A DNA stretch of 64,000 nt from Varroa destructor (Eukaryota > Arthropoda > Arachnida > Mesostigmata > Varroidae): NCBI RefSeq assembly GCF_002443255.2, contig NW_019211458.1, forward strand, positions 33,227,288 to 33,291,287, in the 5' to 3' direction. Of this stretch, positions 39,181 through 51,982 are shown one piece after another. The position numbers were made by a program, and so were the translations under genes. Position 1 is the first letter of the stretch; every line of letters begins with the position of its first letter. Below the pieces are notes generated by a model. The model did not search any database. It was given only the letters and a program-made list of their open reading frames with translations, and was not told the origin of the DNA.

Positions 39181-39728
39181 GTGCTGAATCAGGACTTCTT
39201 TGATTTGCATAATACTTTGGGGTTTATAATGCTAACCCATATGAGCCTAGTTTACTAGGCCTAGGGAGTTGTATGGTGAAATTGAAAAACTTAACTCTCT
39301 ACTATAAAATAATATGAGAGATCGTGGAAAATTGTATAGGGGATTTTAAGGAGTTGGCCACTCTACGAATTTTCTGGGTTTATGTGATCCCGCCAAATTT
39401 AAAATCATAATTAGACTTAACATGTATATATATATATATGTATATAGAAAAACTCAGTGGAAGTAAGGGATCTATTGTGAAAATTATGAGTACTAAATAT
39501 GAAGGGAGGAGGAAAAAGGCTGAGTGCTAATAGAACCCGTGCAGTCCAGACCATAGGCCTATCGTAATAATAACGATGATTGCTTGCCTAGGAAGCTGTT
39601 CCAATTAAAATAATTATCGTAGCTTTATTTAGAATCACTGAATATTCATGGATGTTACAGTAAAAAATCGGATAATTATAAATTTCATATATGATAGTAT
39701 CAGAACAAGAATAATATGCGTTTTCTAG

Positions 39729-42377
39729 GCTGGAATATGCCGGTGCATATAAAGACTCTGAGAGCTGCTCTCGGCTGCTGGAAGAGAGTGTTGCTGAACA
39801 GAAGATTCGCGCGTTGCAGCGAGAACTGAAACTACAAAGCGCCCTCTCGGCCAGCCTTAAAAAACGTGTTACGGATCTGGAAATCGAGCTTACACAAGCG
39901 CAAGAAAAATTATTTTATCATAAAGCACCTTCTAATGCGGTAAGCTTTTTCGTGTTTTTTGCTGGCGTTTTACAGATTTATTGTATTGTATGCAAGTTAG
40001 AAGGCACTCTATTTTCAAATATTCTCTTGTGGCTCCGCAGAATAACAAGCTGTTGAACAGCTATTGACGCCTGATGTTTATACTTTTTTAAACTAGGCTA
40101 CCTAAACCGGTCTGGAAGCCCTGGATATTACTACAGCCATAAAATTTTGGGTATTAAGTTTTCTGAAATATTGATAATAGTAGCTACTAATCCTTGTTAT
40201 ATTGGGGGCACTTTTCTCTGTCGGCCTCGTGTAGTGTTTGGTTTTGACAACGGAAAAGCTCGTAGAAATATAACCGCTGTAATACTAGAATCAAGAGATA
40301 TATTCTTGAGGTAAGCTATTAATTAGAGCATCAAGGCAAAAGGGAGACAAGGCTAAGTGCAAATACGAACCTATAAGAAGCATTACTTTTACGCTCTTGA
40401 AAACAAACATTTTCAGGAACTTTGGCAACAGCTAATCACTCACCGGACGTTGGTAAAGGACCTTGAGGATCGCTGCGAGCGACTACGCAAAGAAGCAAAA
40501 AGAGTTCAGGAGAAACGCGCCGGCCAAGAACCTTTAGTCGATGACTTTAGGCACCGGTACCTTATAAGCTGTGGTAGCTCAGCAACGAATCTCGCGAGTA
40601 CAAGTAGTACTTCAATCAGAAACGAAACGGAGAGTGTTGGGCAGGCGAATCTCTATGATAAAATTGAGCAGCTAGAAAAACAACTAGCCAACAAAGAGGC
40701 CGAAATAAAGGAGTTCCGAGAAGAACTTCTCGAAGGAGCCGAACTCCTGCAGAAGGCGAAGGATAAAAACGAGGAGCTAAGGGTAAAGGTAGAACAACTC
40801 GAAAACGAAATACGAACGCGAACGGTGGATAACTCGAAGGTTGTTGCAGTTAACCTGAAGCTTCACAAACGTATTGATCGTCTTGAGAGTCACCTTCAAG
40901 AACTGCTAACGAAGGCTGGTAGTTCGTTTCTTTATGCAAAATAGTATTTCATTATATCTGTTAATGTAGACATTCTTACATTTAACAGTCGTTGCTATTG
41001 CTTATCTGTTGTAACATGTTCTTCTATGGATCATTCTACTGGACAGCTCTCAAAGTAATTTTCTGTGTATTTTTAGCTGGAAGGTGAGAAGGAACGAAAC
41101 GCGTTCCTGGCAAATGAACTTGAAACCTCTGAAATAGAGCATCGGAGTGATGTGAGCCGCTTAAAGAGCCAGTTGCACCAGGCAATCAAAGTAAGTGGCT
41201 GGAAAATAACGCAAACGTTTGTTTTTATTGTCGCTTCTATGGTTTGTCATGAAATCATTAGGCGCGCTGTTGCTTCTGGCTTTTATTAAAATCTATCTTA
41301 AGGCTGCTGTTAAAATCTATTAAAACAATTCTGTAACATGGTATTTCCAGTCATCAAAGATTTACTTATGGGTATTTTTGCATGGGGCGCGGCAAGAATC
41401 AATTTAGTGACGAAAAATGTTTTCTTTGGAAAAGAGGAGGGAACTGTACATAATTACCTTCCATTAGGCAACGACGTGGACACAGATATAACTGTGATAT
41501 TCCACCGGTTTCTATATGACCGGAGACTTGCTGTGGAACGTCGGTAGTATTATTAGCATATCTCTCTCACAGTCCCTTGCGGAAGGGAATAAAAGGAACG
41601 CGACATATTGAATATTATTGGCACAGTCTAACATAAAATACGAGCAGTCAGGCCATCATATAACCGTCGATTTTGTTTACACGTGACGTAATTCTTGTGT
41701 GTACTCAATACTTAATCATATTTATTTCACCAGGGACTAGAATCGCTAAGCGATAAACAGCGGTCGGGGACCTCCATCAGGAGTGGTCTCTCCCATTTAC
41801 TTGCGAAGCTGCGTCCGCAGTCGAAGGTACGTATATGATGTACTCTGTTTTAGAAAATTTCGTTTTTACCGACCACAGATGGAACACACTCGGTTGATGG
41901 AACACAGGTTCTTACTTCGCTTTATTCCGCGGCTCGTATATTGTCACATACCCTGACCACCTTTCAGGGTCGCTTAGAGCGACTGTCGCTTCTAAATTCT
42001 GGTGTTATTATGGAAGGTGTTATTACCCCAAAATGTTATATAACATATATTATTAACATATATATTAATAAAGAACCTTCAAAGAAAAATAACTAAACTC
42101 AGTTTGTGTCAGCTGGATCGCGGCGTAATTAGGTAGTGTCGAGAAAAATTTTTGCAGGCCGAACCGGCATCTATTTGCTACCTCTATCCCTGCTAATATA
42201 TTCATCTACGACTCTTAGCCAAACCTAACTGGGTTCGAGCAAATCATTGTGTAATTATACGATGAAGATTGAGAATTCGAGTTACAATTTCGGCTTTTGC
42301 AGAGTCAAAGTTGTGCGACCCCTCTGGTGAATCGCCCATATCGACGGCCCGAGCATTCATCTAAGCAGAAGCGATGA
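39729..42377 (+). CDS. coiled-coil protein, C-terminal exons
   Basis: Five exons: 39729-39939, 40417-40918 (or 40914), 41084 (or 41077)-41190, 41734-41826, 42303-42377 with TGA. Most junctions are GT-AG and phase 0. The product, about 340 residues here, is mainly heptad-repeat coiled coil rich in Glu, Lys, Leu and Gln, with a Ser/Thr linker around SSATNLASTSSTS splitting two coiled-coil blocks, and a basic Arg/Pro tail ending SSKQKR. The 5' end is open at phase 2, so the protein is longer; two upstream exons are proposed. Composition fits a scaffold, golgin or cytoskeletal adaptor, but I cannot name a family. The junction after LLTK is ambiguous. Confidence 0.8.
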
Positions 42378-42754
42378 GAGTTCTCATGACAGTGATTGGC
42401 TGTCACTATTTTTGGCCAAAAGAATCTAGTTGACAACCTCAGATTTCGAGGGCTCCATTGCGGAGATGTGGGCCAGAACCTGTTCTACTTCTGACGGAGT
42501 TTTTTTTAAATTGTTGTCAGATATAATCCCAGCAATTTGATGTTGTAAGTGTGGAAAGGCTACGCCATGCATGCTACTGACTATTCCTCAGAAAAGAGTG
42601 GTCTACCACTTCATTATACATCAGTATTATGTCTTTCTTTATTAAAAGGATCAGTCTTAATCATTCTTCCTTTGCACGTATGCACATAGATACTAAATAT
42701 GGTCTAAGCTATCGTTTCTAAACCTGTTATATCTGGTGATCATTTTGTATTTAG

Positions 42755-42814
42755 ATGGGCAAAGAAGAAAAGATATTGTCACCAAAAAGACCAGTAAACT
42801 TCAAAGAAGAATGA
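42755..42814 (+). CDS. candidate alternative last exon of the coiled-coil gene
   Basis: Acceptor CATTTTGTATTTAG followed by 19 phase-0 codons and TGA. The reading is highly polar (begins MGKEEKILSPKRP). It could replace or follow part of the 42303-42377 exon, for example from a GTGAAT donor inside it. It also starts with ATG, so it could be a chance mini-frame. Confidence 0.25.
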   Translation: MGKEEKILSPKRPVNFKEE

Positions 42815-42903
42815 GAAAGGGTGATCAGTTGGTAAGCAAGGGTGAATCAGAAAGATCTACATTTCACTTCGAGGAACATAGTAATTCAAATATATTTATA
42901 ATG

Positions 42904-42980
42904 TATATATATATATATATATATATATGTTTGAATTAAGAAATATATATATATATATATAATATAAATAAATAAATAAA
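42904..42980. repeat. compound TA / AATA microsatellite
   Basis: Two TA runs (42904-42928 and 42943-42960) followed by AATA units. The frame reading YIYIYI here is this repeat. Confidence 0.9.
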
Positions 42981-44937
42981 AATATTATTAATTTATATAA
43001 AATATGAAAACGTACATAATCACACTAATCAGAGACATGCTTTTCCAGCTAATCTCTGTGGTATGAATTTTTCGAATGGGTTTTTTCTTTTGGAACGTGC
43101 TTGCAATGCTATAGTCTCAACCTTATAGGTCTGGAAGATATCAAGTTCATTAACGATCTTGAGGCCCATTTTGAAGATGTTACAGGGTAGTCACTATTTT
43201 ATAACATGTAAGTCTGTCGGGGCGGCTAATGTGCTTAGACCTGGATAAATAAAGAAGAGATAACAATTATACTAAAGAGACAATTAAATTGAAAACGGAT
43301 GCAAGATAATTTCGAATGAACCGCAAAGCCCAACAAAACTGCCGTCTATACTCCAAAGCCAGATTAAAAATTAACAATTTCTCGGGGATTTAGATTCGGC
43401 TGACTTAAGTTTAACGCCGGCACTGCTGAAAACAACTTTCTATCGGCTACGTATGACACGCCGTTCTTTTTGTTCTATGAGTTTTAAATAGCGCATTTTG
43501 TACGCCGTTGGTCCGGGGACAGCATAGTGAGATCTGTGGCAACTTAATGTGAAAATTCATACGTCAGCCTTGTATTGAACGAGGCACGAGGGGTTTTGAG
43601 GCAAGGGGGTTACGCAATAATGCGGATGGGACTAATTGCTAGTATGACAGAGGTGTTTCACCTCATTATTTCTAAGAACGAAACATTATTTCAGAATATA
43701 TTTTTTTTTATATATTTCAGAATTTATTTTATTTTGAATGAGAGTTTATTTTGATTGGCGTTACCTTTTGCAGTATTGGTTTCAGTAACAACTTTGCTAT
43801 GAAAAAAATTTGCCATAATATATTACATGCCAATTGCAACTAATTCAGAGCTAATCCAACATTTTGCAGTTGTTTAGAAAGTATCATCCACAGCGATTTT
43901 TGACACCCACTTTTGTTTGTTAACACCCACTTTTGACCTTAAAAACGGCCTCATGCAAAAAAAAGCGAGCTACCTTAACTTTTTTAAGGTCACTGAACTC
44001 AGAGCAACGAGTTGTTGTGACTGGGATAGTGGGGCATAAAGATAGATTTGATTGGCTTCATCGGAGACTTTGACCACGCTTTCTGCTTTCCCTAATAAAA
44101 GATGTGTATTTCTATCCGGAAGGGTGTACTATGTTACGGTTTGTTATTACATCCAAACTTACGCATTTGATATTTATTCTTCACGGAACAAACTCTTGGA
44201 TTTTAAATGTGGCTTGAATTACTCTATTTTTTTTTAATACGAAGTCTCTAGTACACCTAGTAATTGATTTTTACTAGACTAGAAAAACATATCGTATGCT
44301 TACGTCCGTACAACCCACAAATGTCACTAACGCTATCCATTCTGTTGTGTTATATTATTGCCATGATTTTGTATGATTCGCAAGAATATTTATTGCTATT
44401 ATTATAGCAAAAAAAAAGATTAGGGAAAAATAGGATCTCTACTAACCAACAACGATGAAAAACGTAAGTCGGGGGGCGAACAAGATTCAACGTTGGGTGA
44501 ATACCTCTATAATAATTCGGATATATTTATGTCCTATTTATTAAACATTTTCCATTATGATACATACGGGCGCAATATACCGAGTATTTCATGCTAAGGC
44601 GCCCAAAAACAATTCATATAACGATTATTATTATTAACGAGAAAATAACAGTTGAGAATTGATGCTGAGGACCATAAGCTCAGTGTGACACATACGCATA
44701 GAGAGGAACCAGAGCGACGCCATTCGGATTATAGCAAGAAGACATTAGCAGAGAGATTTTGCGATGCAGCATTACGTGCTGGGAAGCTAGGGTGCGGGAA
44801 AGCAGTAACTTAGACATGGTAAGTTACGTATCGTCTCACATCGCAGTTTTTTCATTTCTGTGATGGAACCAGAGGTCCTGATATAGCCGCAGAATGCATT
44901 CAATTAGGACGCTTCAAGTGGAATTTGTACCAGAGTC

Positions 44938-44967
44938 AATAATAATAATAATAATAATAATGATAAT
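44938..44967. repeat. AAT microsatellite
   Basis: About nine AAT units with one substitution. Confidence 0.9.
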
Positions 44968-45613
44968 AACAAACACTGAGGGCATTACGGACATAAGGTA
45001 ACTATTTGACGATAAGAATTGTCGCTTTATTATCATGAAAAAAAACCTTGAAAATATCATTAATATCGTGATTAGGACGTACGGGTTCCCCAACTAAACT
45101 TATCACCCGTTTCGAAAAATCCCGCGCTCGCTCTGAACGCAATTATTCTTTGAATTTCTATGAAAATTATGACAAATATATAGTTATGAACATCTGATGT
45201 GAATATAAAACGACTGTCGCAACAGGATATGGCCCGCTGAATACGAATCAGAATCATAGTTACGTAGATTTAGAAATTTAAATAAACGTGCTTTAATGAA
45301 TCAATGCGACAGTGCAGAAATTAAAGCTTTTTCAAAAATGAATTACCGCTAACGGTAGCGCTAGATGCATTTTTTACTTAGATACCGAACTCGGCACAGT
45401 TCTTTGAAGGACAGATTAGTGATTCATACATTTCTATTAATGCGGTAAACCCGCAATCTGGGTTGTTGTAGGACGACTATACTGGTCGGTCCGCAAAAGC
45501 TTTAGAAATAATGTAACATATTGTTACTAGCAAATCACAAAGATATCATTCACAACTATATGACCGATGATTCGCGAGCGAGAGCAGCTGACGGGTGTGT
45601 CTGACACGTAGAT

Positions 45614-45640
45614 AGTAGTAGTAGTAGTAGTAGTAGTAGG
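45614..45640. repeat. TAG/AGT microsatellite
   Basis: About nine uninterrupted AGT units. Confidence 0.9.
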
Positions 45641-48171
45641 TAATTATATCCGCTCAGGCTGTCACAGATATTGCTAGATTCAATGGGACCACCCATTGAA
45701 GAAAAATTCTACGTGTGTGCTCTATTTTTACATGTGTTTTATAAATAGTACATGGAACGTGCACTATATGGATGCTGAATCTGGTCTCGGGCATGGTGGC
45801 CGGACATTGTGTTACTCAGAGCGGCTGTAGTAGTGAGACATCTTCTTTTAGATACAACTCTACACGCTGCCACAGGCTCTGTAGTCTTGTGTAGCCTGCT
45901 GCAGTGAAAAATCAAGCGCCTTTCAATTGATACGCTTATACCGACTAGTATACCTCATCGGGTGGTCACGTTCGGCAAAATCCACGGATATATCCAAAAC
46001 ATAGCTCTAAGATCCACCCCGCCGTAAAGTGCATGCGTATTGGCCTCGTTCAGTCGTACAACGATTGCTATTTATCAACATAGTAAATAACAACACTATG
46101 CCGAAGAGAAGGATCTTGTGTTAGAATCTAAAAAAGGATTCCCATTTGGAGTAAATAGGTCGATTATTAGGCCGTCCATTGTCGATGTCACTGGAAGTAA
46201 CAGGTAGCAAAGAGCGAAGAGAGCGTGGGCTATGTGAGCCACTCCGTCTTTTATAGCTAACGAACCTTGATTTCACATTTTAAGATCTCTTATAATAGAA
46301 GAATCAGGATCTACGACATGAAACTGTGTACAATTAATCATTTAGCAAATACGGAAAGAACGAAGGTCCCTTTCCGCTTAATGAGAGCATATTTACAGAA
46401 CATGGATCTTTTCTTACAATGACGGAGGCTAGCAATCAATCGGGGGCATTGGAACATCACGGAGCGTCATTCAAATAGGAGAGAGAGAGAGTCTGTCTCC
46501 ATTACGGCTGGTTCCATTTACGATTGCCATTCTATTGTATAGAGCAGGGAACAGAGCCCGTAAATCATCCGTTATTCAATATCAGTAAACCAATTTTTGA
46601 ACGAACTCGTTTGTTCCGGTTGTGTTAGCGAGTCAACCATATTTAACTGTGTTGTCCAAATAAATGTACTACTTCCTTTACGAAAATAATTGAAGCTTGG
46701 CTGTTCCAATCACTAAGATTGGCTTCTTTTTACGGCACCATTAATAGCTCTCGCCAGGTATAGCTGTGTGGATTATCTTCACAAATATCTCTAACTGACG
46801 ATCTCTCGAAGACTAATGATTTATTATTTCTCAATCTTCCACAGTGAATTCGTTTCTTCTCCTGTGGCAACGCTTTTTGCCAGTGATAGCGTTTGGTCCT
46901 ATATAGCCCCAAATTTTCTACATATGACACGATAATATTTCACAGGACGCTTATTACCGCAGACGTATAATTTGCGCCTAGTTTACACAAGGCCATATGT
47001 CAGTGATTCTATTTATGCGTTGTAGCGAACTGCGGACCTACATACGAAGTGCACGACCCATTGCCAAGGGTACAGTACATACGTCTTTCGCATGTCCATA
47101 TTTTATAAAACTGACAAATGCCGACATCGGAAGGATGTGTTAACGCGCTATTCTAAGACTGTGGAAACGAATGACGCTGGAATTCGAACCTAAGCAAGCA
47201 GCTTCCCAATATACAGCAGTAGTCATCATATGCCAGGCTTGCTTTCGAGTGCAACAACGAATGCACCCATAATCATAGAGGAACCAGGAACTGGGACGCT
47301 ACCCGTTGCTTGGACGTCTATTAGATCTTTTGATCTATAATATCAATCGCATGTAAGTTCCGCAGGTTGAAATAGTAACAACGCACGATCGGAATAATTC
47401 TGTTACTATGCTAAGGAATAAGTGAGCAAATCTGTTAGTGCATGGAGAAAGGCCGCACGAACTTGTACGTTTTACGCCGTTTTTGAGACGTCACAGTGGA
47501 TATTCCGCGAGGAAGTGTTCATTCTACGTTGCTTTTTAGATGCATTGATGATATTTCCCTAGCAAGGATGGAACTTTTTTTCATTTTTATGACAAAACTC
47601 GGTAAGGAAGAAGGTATGAATAGGACAAGCTTGGTTCGCCACTGCTCGAAATCTAGAATTTTGGGGATGTTTGTTACTCAATCATCGTGCGCCATGTGCC
47701 AATGGTCAAGTTTTGCGACGCGCACAAACCACACCTCAAAGACTCGTCTGCTTATTCGCTTTTATTTTGCTTGACATTGTTGGCACGTAACAGGGCGCCC
47801 AAATACGAAACTACCATTGTTGGCAATTGACTCTGCGGACATATGTATGTTGACTGGCTTATCTAACATTGAAGATTTTCTATCTTTCGGATTTCTTAAT
47901 TAGCGAACGACGATGATACCGTACGCCAGTCCACAGCTATTTGAAAAAGTAAGGCAGATGTGACGTTCTCGTTTCGGGCAGTTTAGAACGGAACTATGTT
48001 GGAGAGAGCTAGCAACAATCATCAATAGATGCTGGTGCATTGCCATGTTTCATTAACACATATAATTCTCTAGAAATTACTGCTTAAAAAACGAACTGAC
48101 GAACCGTCCCGCTTGCGTCCGCAAACGCGATTGTACGTTTTCGATGATTAACACTGCCCTCGACCATTGCT

Positions 48172-48270
48172 TTCAGACGGTAGGTTCCCAGTACGAAACA
48201 TTGACGTGACTACACCCGGCTCCGAGCCTAGGTTTAGCAACCTCACTGCTGCACCCTCACAACCTGTGTA
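48172..48270 (-). mobile_element. degenerate tRNA-derived SINE-like copy
   Basis: On the minus strand CCTAGGCTCGGAGCCGGGTG is followed by GTTTCGTACTGGGAACC and GTCTGA, matching in order the copy at 57950-58095 (CCTAGGTTCGAACCCGGC, GTTTCGTGCTGGGAGCC, GTCTGA). The B box is mutated here, so it is a dead copy. No poly(A) tail or target-site duplication was delimited. Confidence 0.5.
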
Positions 48271-51200
48271 CTATTTAAGAGCTCACTCTGAGTATCCAAA
48301 CGTATGATTTCTATTTGCAAGCGCTTCGAACTGGGTGGCTTTCAGGGGTATTCTGTTTTTCTAGAAAACGAAAATAAAAAATCAACAGGTAACGAAGGTG
48401 CTAAGTCGTTGTTAAGGTTGTTGAGGGTCAGGTTGAGTTCGCACTGGGTATATGAGTGGCTCAAATTGTTTTGCGACAAACCAAACGGTCTCGGAAACGA
48501 CGTTCTGTGCTATCTGTCACAGCGAAAACCGAAAAAGCAGAACAGTTAGTTGAAGGATCGCCGAGCTACCCTTCAAAAGTTTACAGCCTTGCACGAATTA
48601 TGTTGAGCCACCCCAAAAGGTCATTTGGAGGTTGAAGGTTGACAGCAAGAGTTGTGTCGACGCACCTGAGTTTTGAGGAAACACAGGTCCGCCAGGAACT
48701 GTCACAGGAGAGCTCTCAACGAGGATCCCTAGCTCACGTATTCATCAAAGCTAGTCCCATGTGGCTTTTCTTTGTCCTGAAGTTCAAAATATATTTGAAA
48801 GGCAAGTATTCAGGATAACCAGGGAATTCCAAAAAAAGGTGAGGACAAAGTTTTTTTTGCACTATATCGCACCCACAATTAAATTAGAAAACTGTTTTGA
48901 AAAGAGTGACCTAAGTGCATTGAGTACGGCGGCAGCTATTTCGAAAAGGATAGCACAGATTTGAGCGATTGAGACGTGTGCAGTTTACACGAAGAAGGGC
49001 TACCGATTGTTTTTTTGACGCAGTGTATATTTCTAAGGTGCAAGAATTCTAATAATGTATAATAAAACGACGTAATATATATAGATCGGCAGCTAGCCAC
49101 CGTTTCCGTTACGTCAATCGTAAAACGACCTGCTCTAAACACTGAAGAACGGAGCTTAATTCTTGTTACTTTTGTGTTAAAGAGGTGTGTTATAGCATAG
49201 AATATTACACGGGACTCAAACCGTGACTGGAAAAAGCTTTAGGCATTAACGATAATTGGTTAGTCGCTTACGTTGTCTTGAAACAATTTTAGCCATAAAC
49301 AGACTATTGACCTGCTTAGCATTAAGATCAGTAATCAGCTTATCAAAGCAAAAAAGTGGGTCATTTCCCTTATTATAATATAATTACGAAGTTTTGCAGA
49401 CTATGGTACAATAAGGACCGATATTAAGTGTACACTAGTAGCCAGTTTAGGTATGATAATTAACTTGTAGATAATTAGCTTACCAACGAACCAACCTTGC
49501 TTACCTTTGTGGTACAAGGCGTAAGTCAACTGTTGAGACATCTGTTTCAACATGGCAGAAGCTTGTTTGTGCAATTTCCGAAAGGAGTGAAACTGACAGC
49601 CCCTTTCTTCTATTGAAATGAATTTTGCCGTCCTCACATTTTTAAGGCGTTAGCAGAGACGAAAACTTTTAGGACAAACTGAGTGAAAGCAGTTTTCAAT
49701 ACAATACAGTCCGCTTAGTGACGCTTTCCGAGCCTGCACCAAGTACGTTAACCAACGGGATTGAAAGTCGCAGTGAAGTACTGAACGTTTTCAGACAAAG
49801 GCCATGCAGTTTCATGCAAGAGAGTGTTTAACCGTAACTTAACAGGCAGATCTGGAACATTCAGGTCTTTATCCAACCCATTACAAGATGCTAAGCTACG
49901 TTATAAGCGGGGTGAAAAACGCGATTGCTACTGGAAAAATTGTACTTGTAATTACGTAACTTCAGAGAGGGGAGATCGCCGGGTCCAACGGATAACAGCG
50001 CCCTTTCAATTTAAATATTCAATGCAATGATTCGGCAAAGACTAATGAATCCCATGGCCGGAAAGGGCTTACGGTGGACAGCCAAGTTGGAAGAGAACTT
50101 TACCGCTCGGAAAGTACAACAAATCATATTGCGACCCTTTCAGAATGCATTGCCTAAACCTAACGACATATGTAGCGAATATATTTAGTAAACATTGTAA
50201 CTGGCACCACGCTGGGTCTCCTATATGCTTTTACGATAAAAGAATGCGCGCTGTATGAAGACAGGCCATTTCGACGATTACGCCACAAGACAAAAAAAAA
50301 GACCAAAAAAAATGTTATCAAAAATCTACCCTATGGAGAAGTTTGGCTAGGAATAGCTATGAGTATTAATTGCTGGACAGTTTTCCATCGGCTGATGTTT
50401 TTGGTCTGCTATAAATTATTTTAAGCTAACTACAGGTTTTTAGCATACGAAAGGGTGTACTGGTTTTGTATATGACACGTTGCAGACAAAGGTACATTGA
50501 ATCGATATCTGCACTGTACATTCGTGTGCAGTGTTTGACGCGGTCTCATGCAAACCTCTGGCACTCAGATTCGCTCAGGAGCACTGCGCGAGGCAGCTCG
50601 TGCCTACACGTTCATTATAAAAATTGGAAGGGAGACGTCCTGCAATTAAAATCTGTCGCTGGTAAATTCATTTGTAACATATCCATGTTGGCCAACAATA
50701 TGATACTAAATGTACGATACGATGCGCTTGTATCTCAGTTGACTATCGTACGTGTCTATTTATGCAAGATAGCTTCGTCATTACGCATCAGAGTGTTACT
50801 TGGAAAAAAAATCCTAGCAATGACCTTACTTTTAAGGATGTTTTAGTGATTTTATTGTACCTATAATCGTTACAATCGCTATCTCGTAAAGAAACCTACT
50901 TTTTGCAATTCCATCCGATCCTCACTCAAACTTCATAGCCTGCGCTTCTCGAAGAGAGTTACCGGCGAAGGTTCATGCTTATTTAATTATGACGTACATT
51001 ACCATAAATAAGCTCATGATAGTATCCCATGGCACTAGCCATGAGATGGATACAGCCACCGAGACTCCACGAACATTGCCCCATCGCCCCTCTTTCGATC
51101 CGCATATTAATTCTCCATTCTGCATTCGATAGTGTATATGCATCCACAACAAGAGCAGAGATCAGCAACTAAGGTGCAGGATCGTTTCCTAGCTGCGCGT

Positions 51201-51921
51201 CTGCAGTTTATGTTCTTGACATACCTTACTAAGAGGCCCGTTCTGGATTATCCTCAATTTTGTTGCGTAACCTGTCGCTACAAATAGATTCCTACAGCAT
51301 CGACAATGTTTTGGTGTACCGCGTCTAAATGAAATCGTTTCCATAAAATTCATTATGCGGGAAGCGCCCTTGCAAGCAGCTTCAATGGTTTTTGTAGAAG
51401 TATCTTTTTTTTCATTTTTACAAATAATTTATGCATAAACATACTTCGTTTCGTGCTGAGGGCCTGCCGCCTGAGACGATGTCAAACCGCAGTACCGGAA
51501 ATAAAAACTGAGACGTTTAGTAGATAAGGTCCTACCAACGATACATACTGAACGACTTGTGTGAACATAAAAAGTTATATATTTTTTTTTTTTTATTAAA
51601 TACGATATACGCAGAGCAAGACTTCTATACATATGTTAACTATTTTTCTTTTTTTTCTTTCCACCTAATTTATGATAATTAATCATTTAAAAAAAACGAC
51701 CCTGTTGTTATTGAAAGAGAATTCTTTTTTATAACTTACAAGTTGACCACTCTTAATTCTCATTTTGCTTATAATATATTTATGACGAACGGACAAATCG
51801 ACACAAGGCTAAACAGGGCCGATCCTTTGTTGTCTACATCATGTCACCGCATGATTAGTTGTGACGGTTGAAAATGTAGAAACTGCTACATAGTAATTTG
51901 GTTTGCACTCGATGTCGTCAG
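48271..51921. other. gene-free stretch
   Basis: Several medium-length frames (for example 48304-48549, 50466-50846) lack splice context or recognised domains. A short inverted repeat with CATGGC/GCCATG arms lies near 51031-51046. Nothing else supported. Confidence 0.3.
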
Positions 51922-51982
51922 GTTTGTGAGACACAAACGGAATACGAACCGGATGGAGTATGCGTTTGCAGATACCGTTCAG
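51922..51982 (+). CDS. candidate exon with half an EGF-like domain
   Basis: After acceptor GATGTCGTCAG, twenty codons read C-x11-C-V-C with EPDGVCVCRYRSG, the spacing of the third to fifth cysteines of an EGF repeat. The donor is TTCAG then GCAAGT, the consensus for a GC-AG intron, leaving phase 1. A competing frame is also open. No neighbouring EGF exon was found; the next phase-1 piece, at 53594, does not carry the sixth cysteine pattern clearly. Confidence 0.27.

Larger units (their letters stand above)
42981..48171. other. long gene-free AT-rich stretch
   Basis: No exon supported. It holds a 13-bp direct repeat ACACCCACTTTTG at 43903-43915 and 43923-43935, an AAT microsatellite, a TAG microsatellite, a GA run at 46478-46491, and at about 47165-47250 (minus) a GGTTCGAATTCC B-box-like stretch that may be another SINE remnant. 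Confidence 0.35.

Noticed and set aside
42736..42939. 67-codon frame ending in YIYIYI
   Set aside because: Its second half is TA microsatellite; only the short frame at 42755-42814 was kept as a candidate.
50466..50846. 126-residue plus-strand frame
   Set aside because: No domain, no splice context, composition like translated intergenic DNA.
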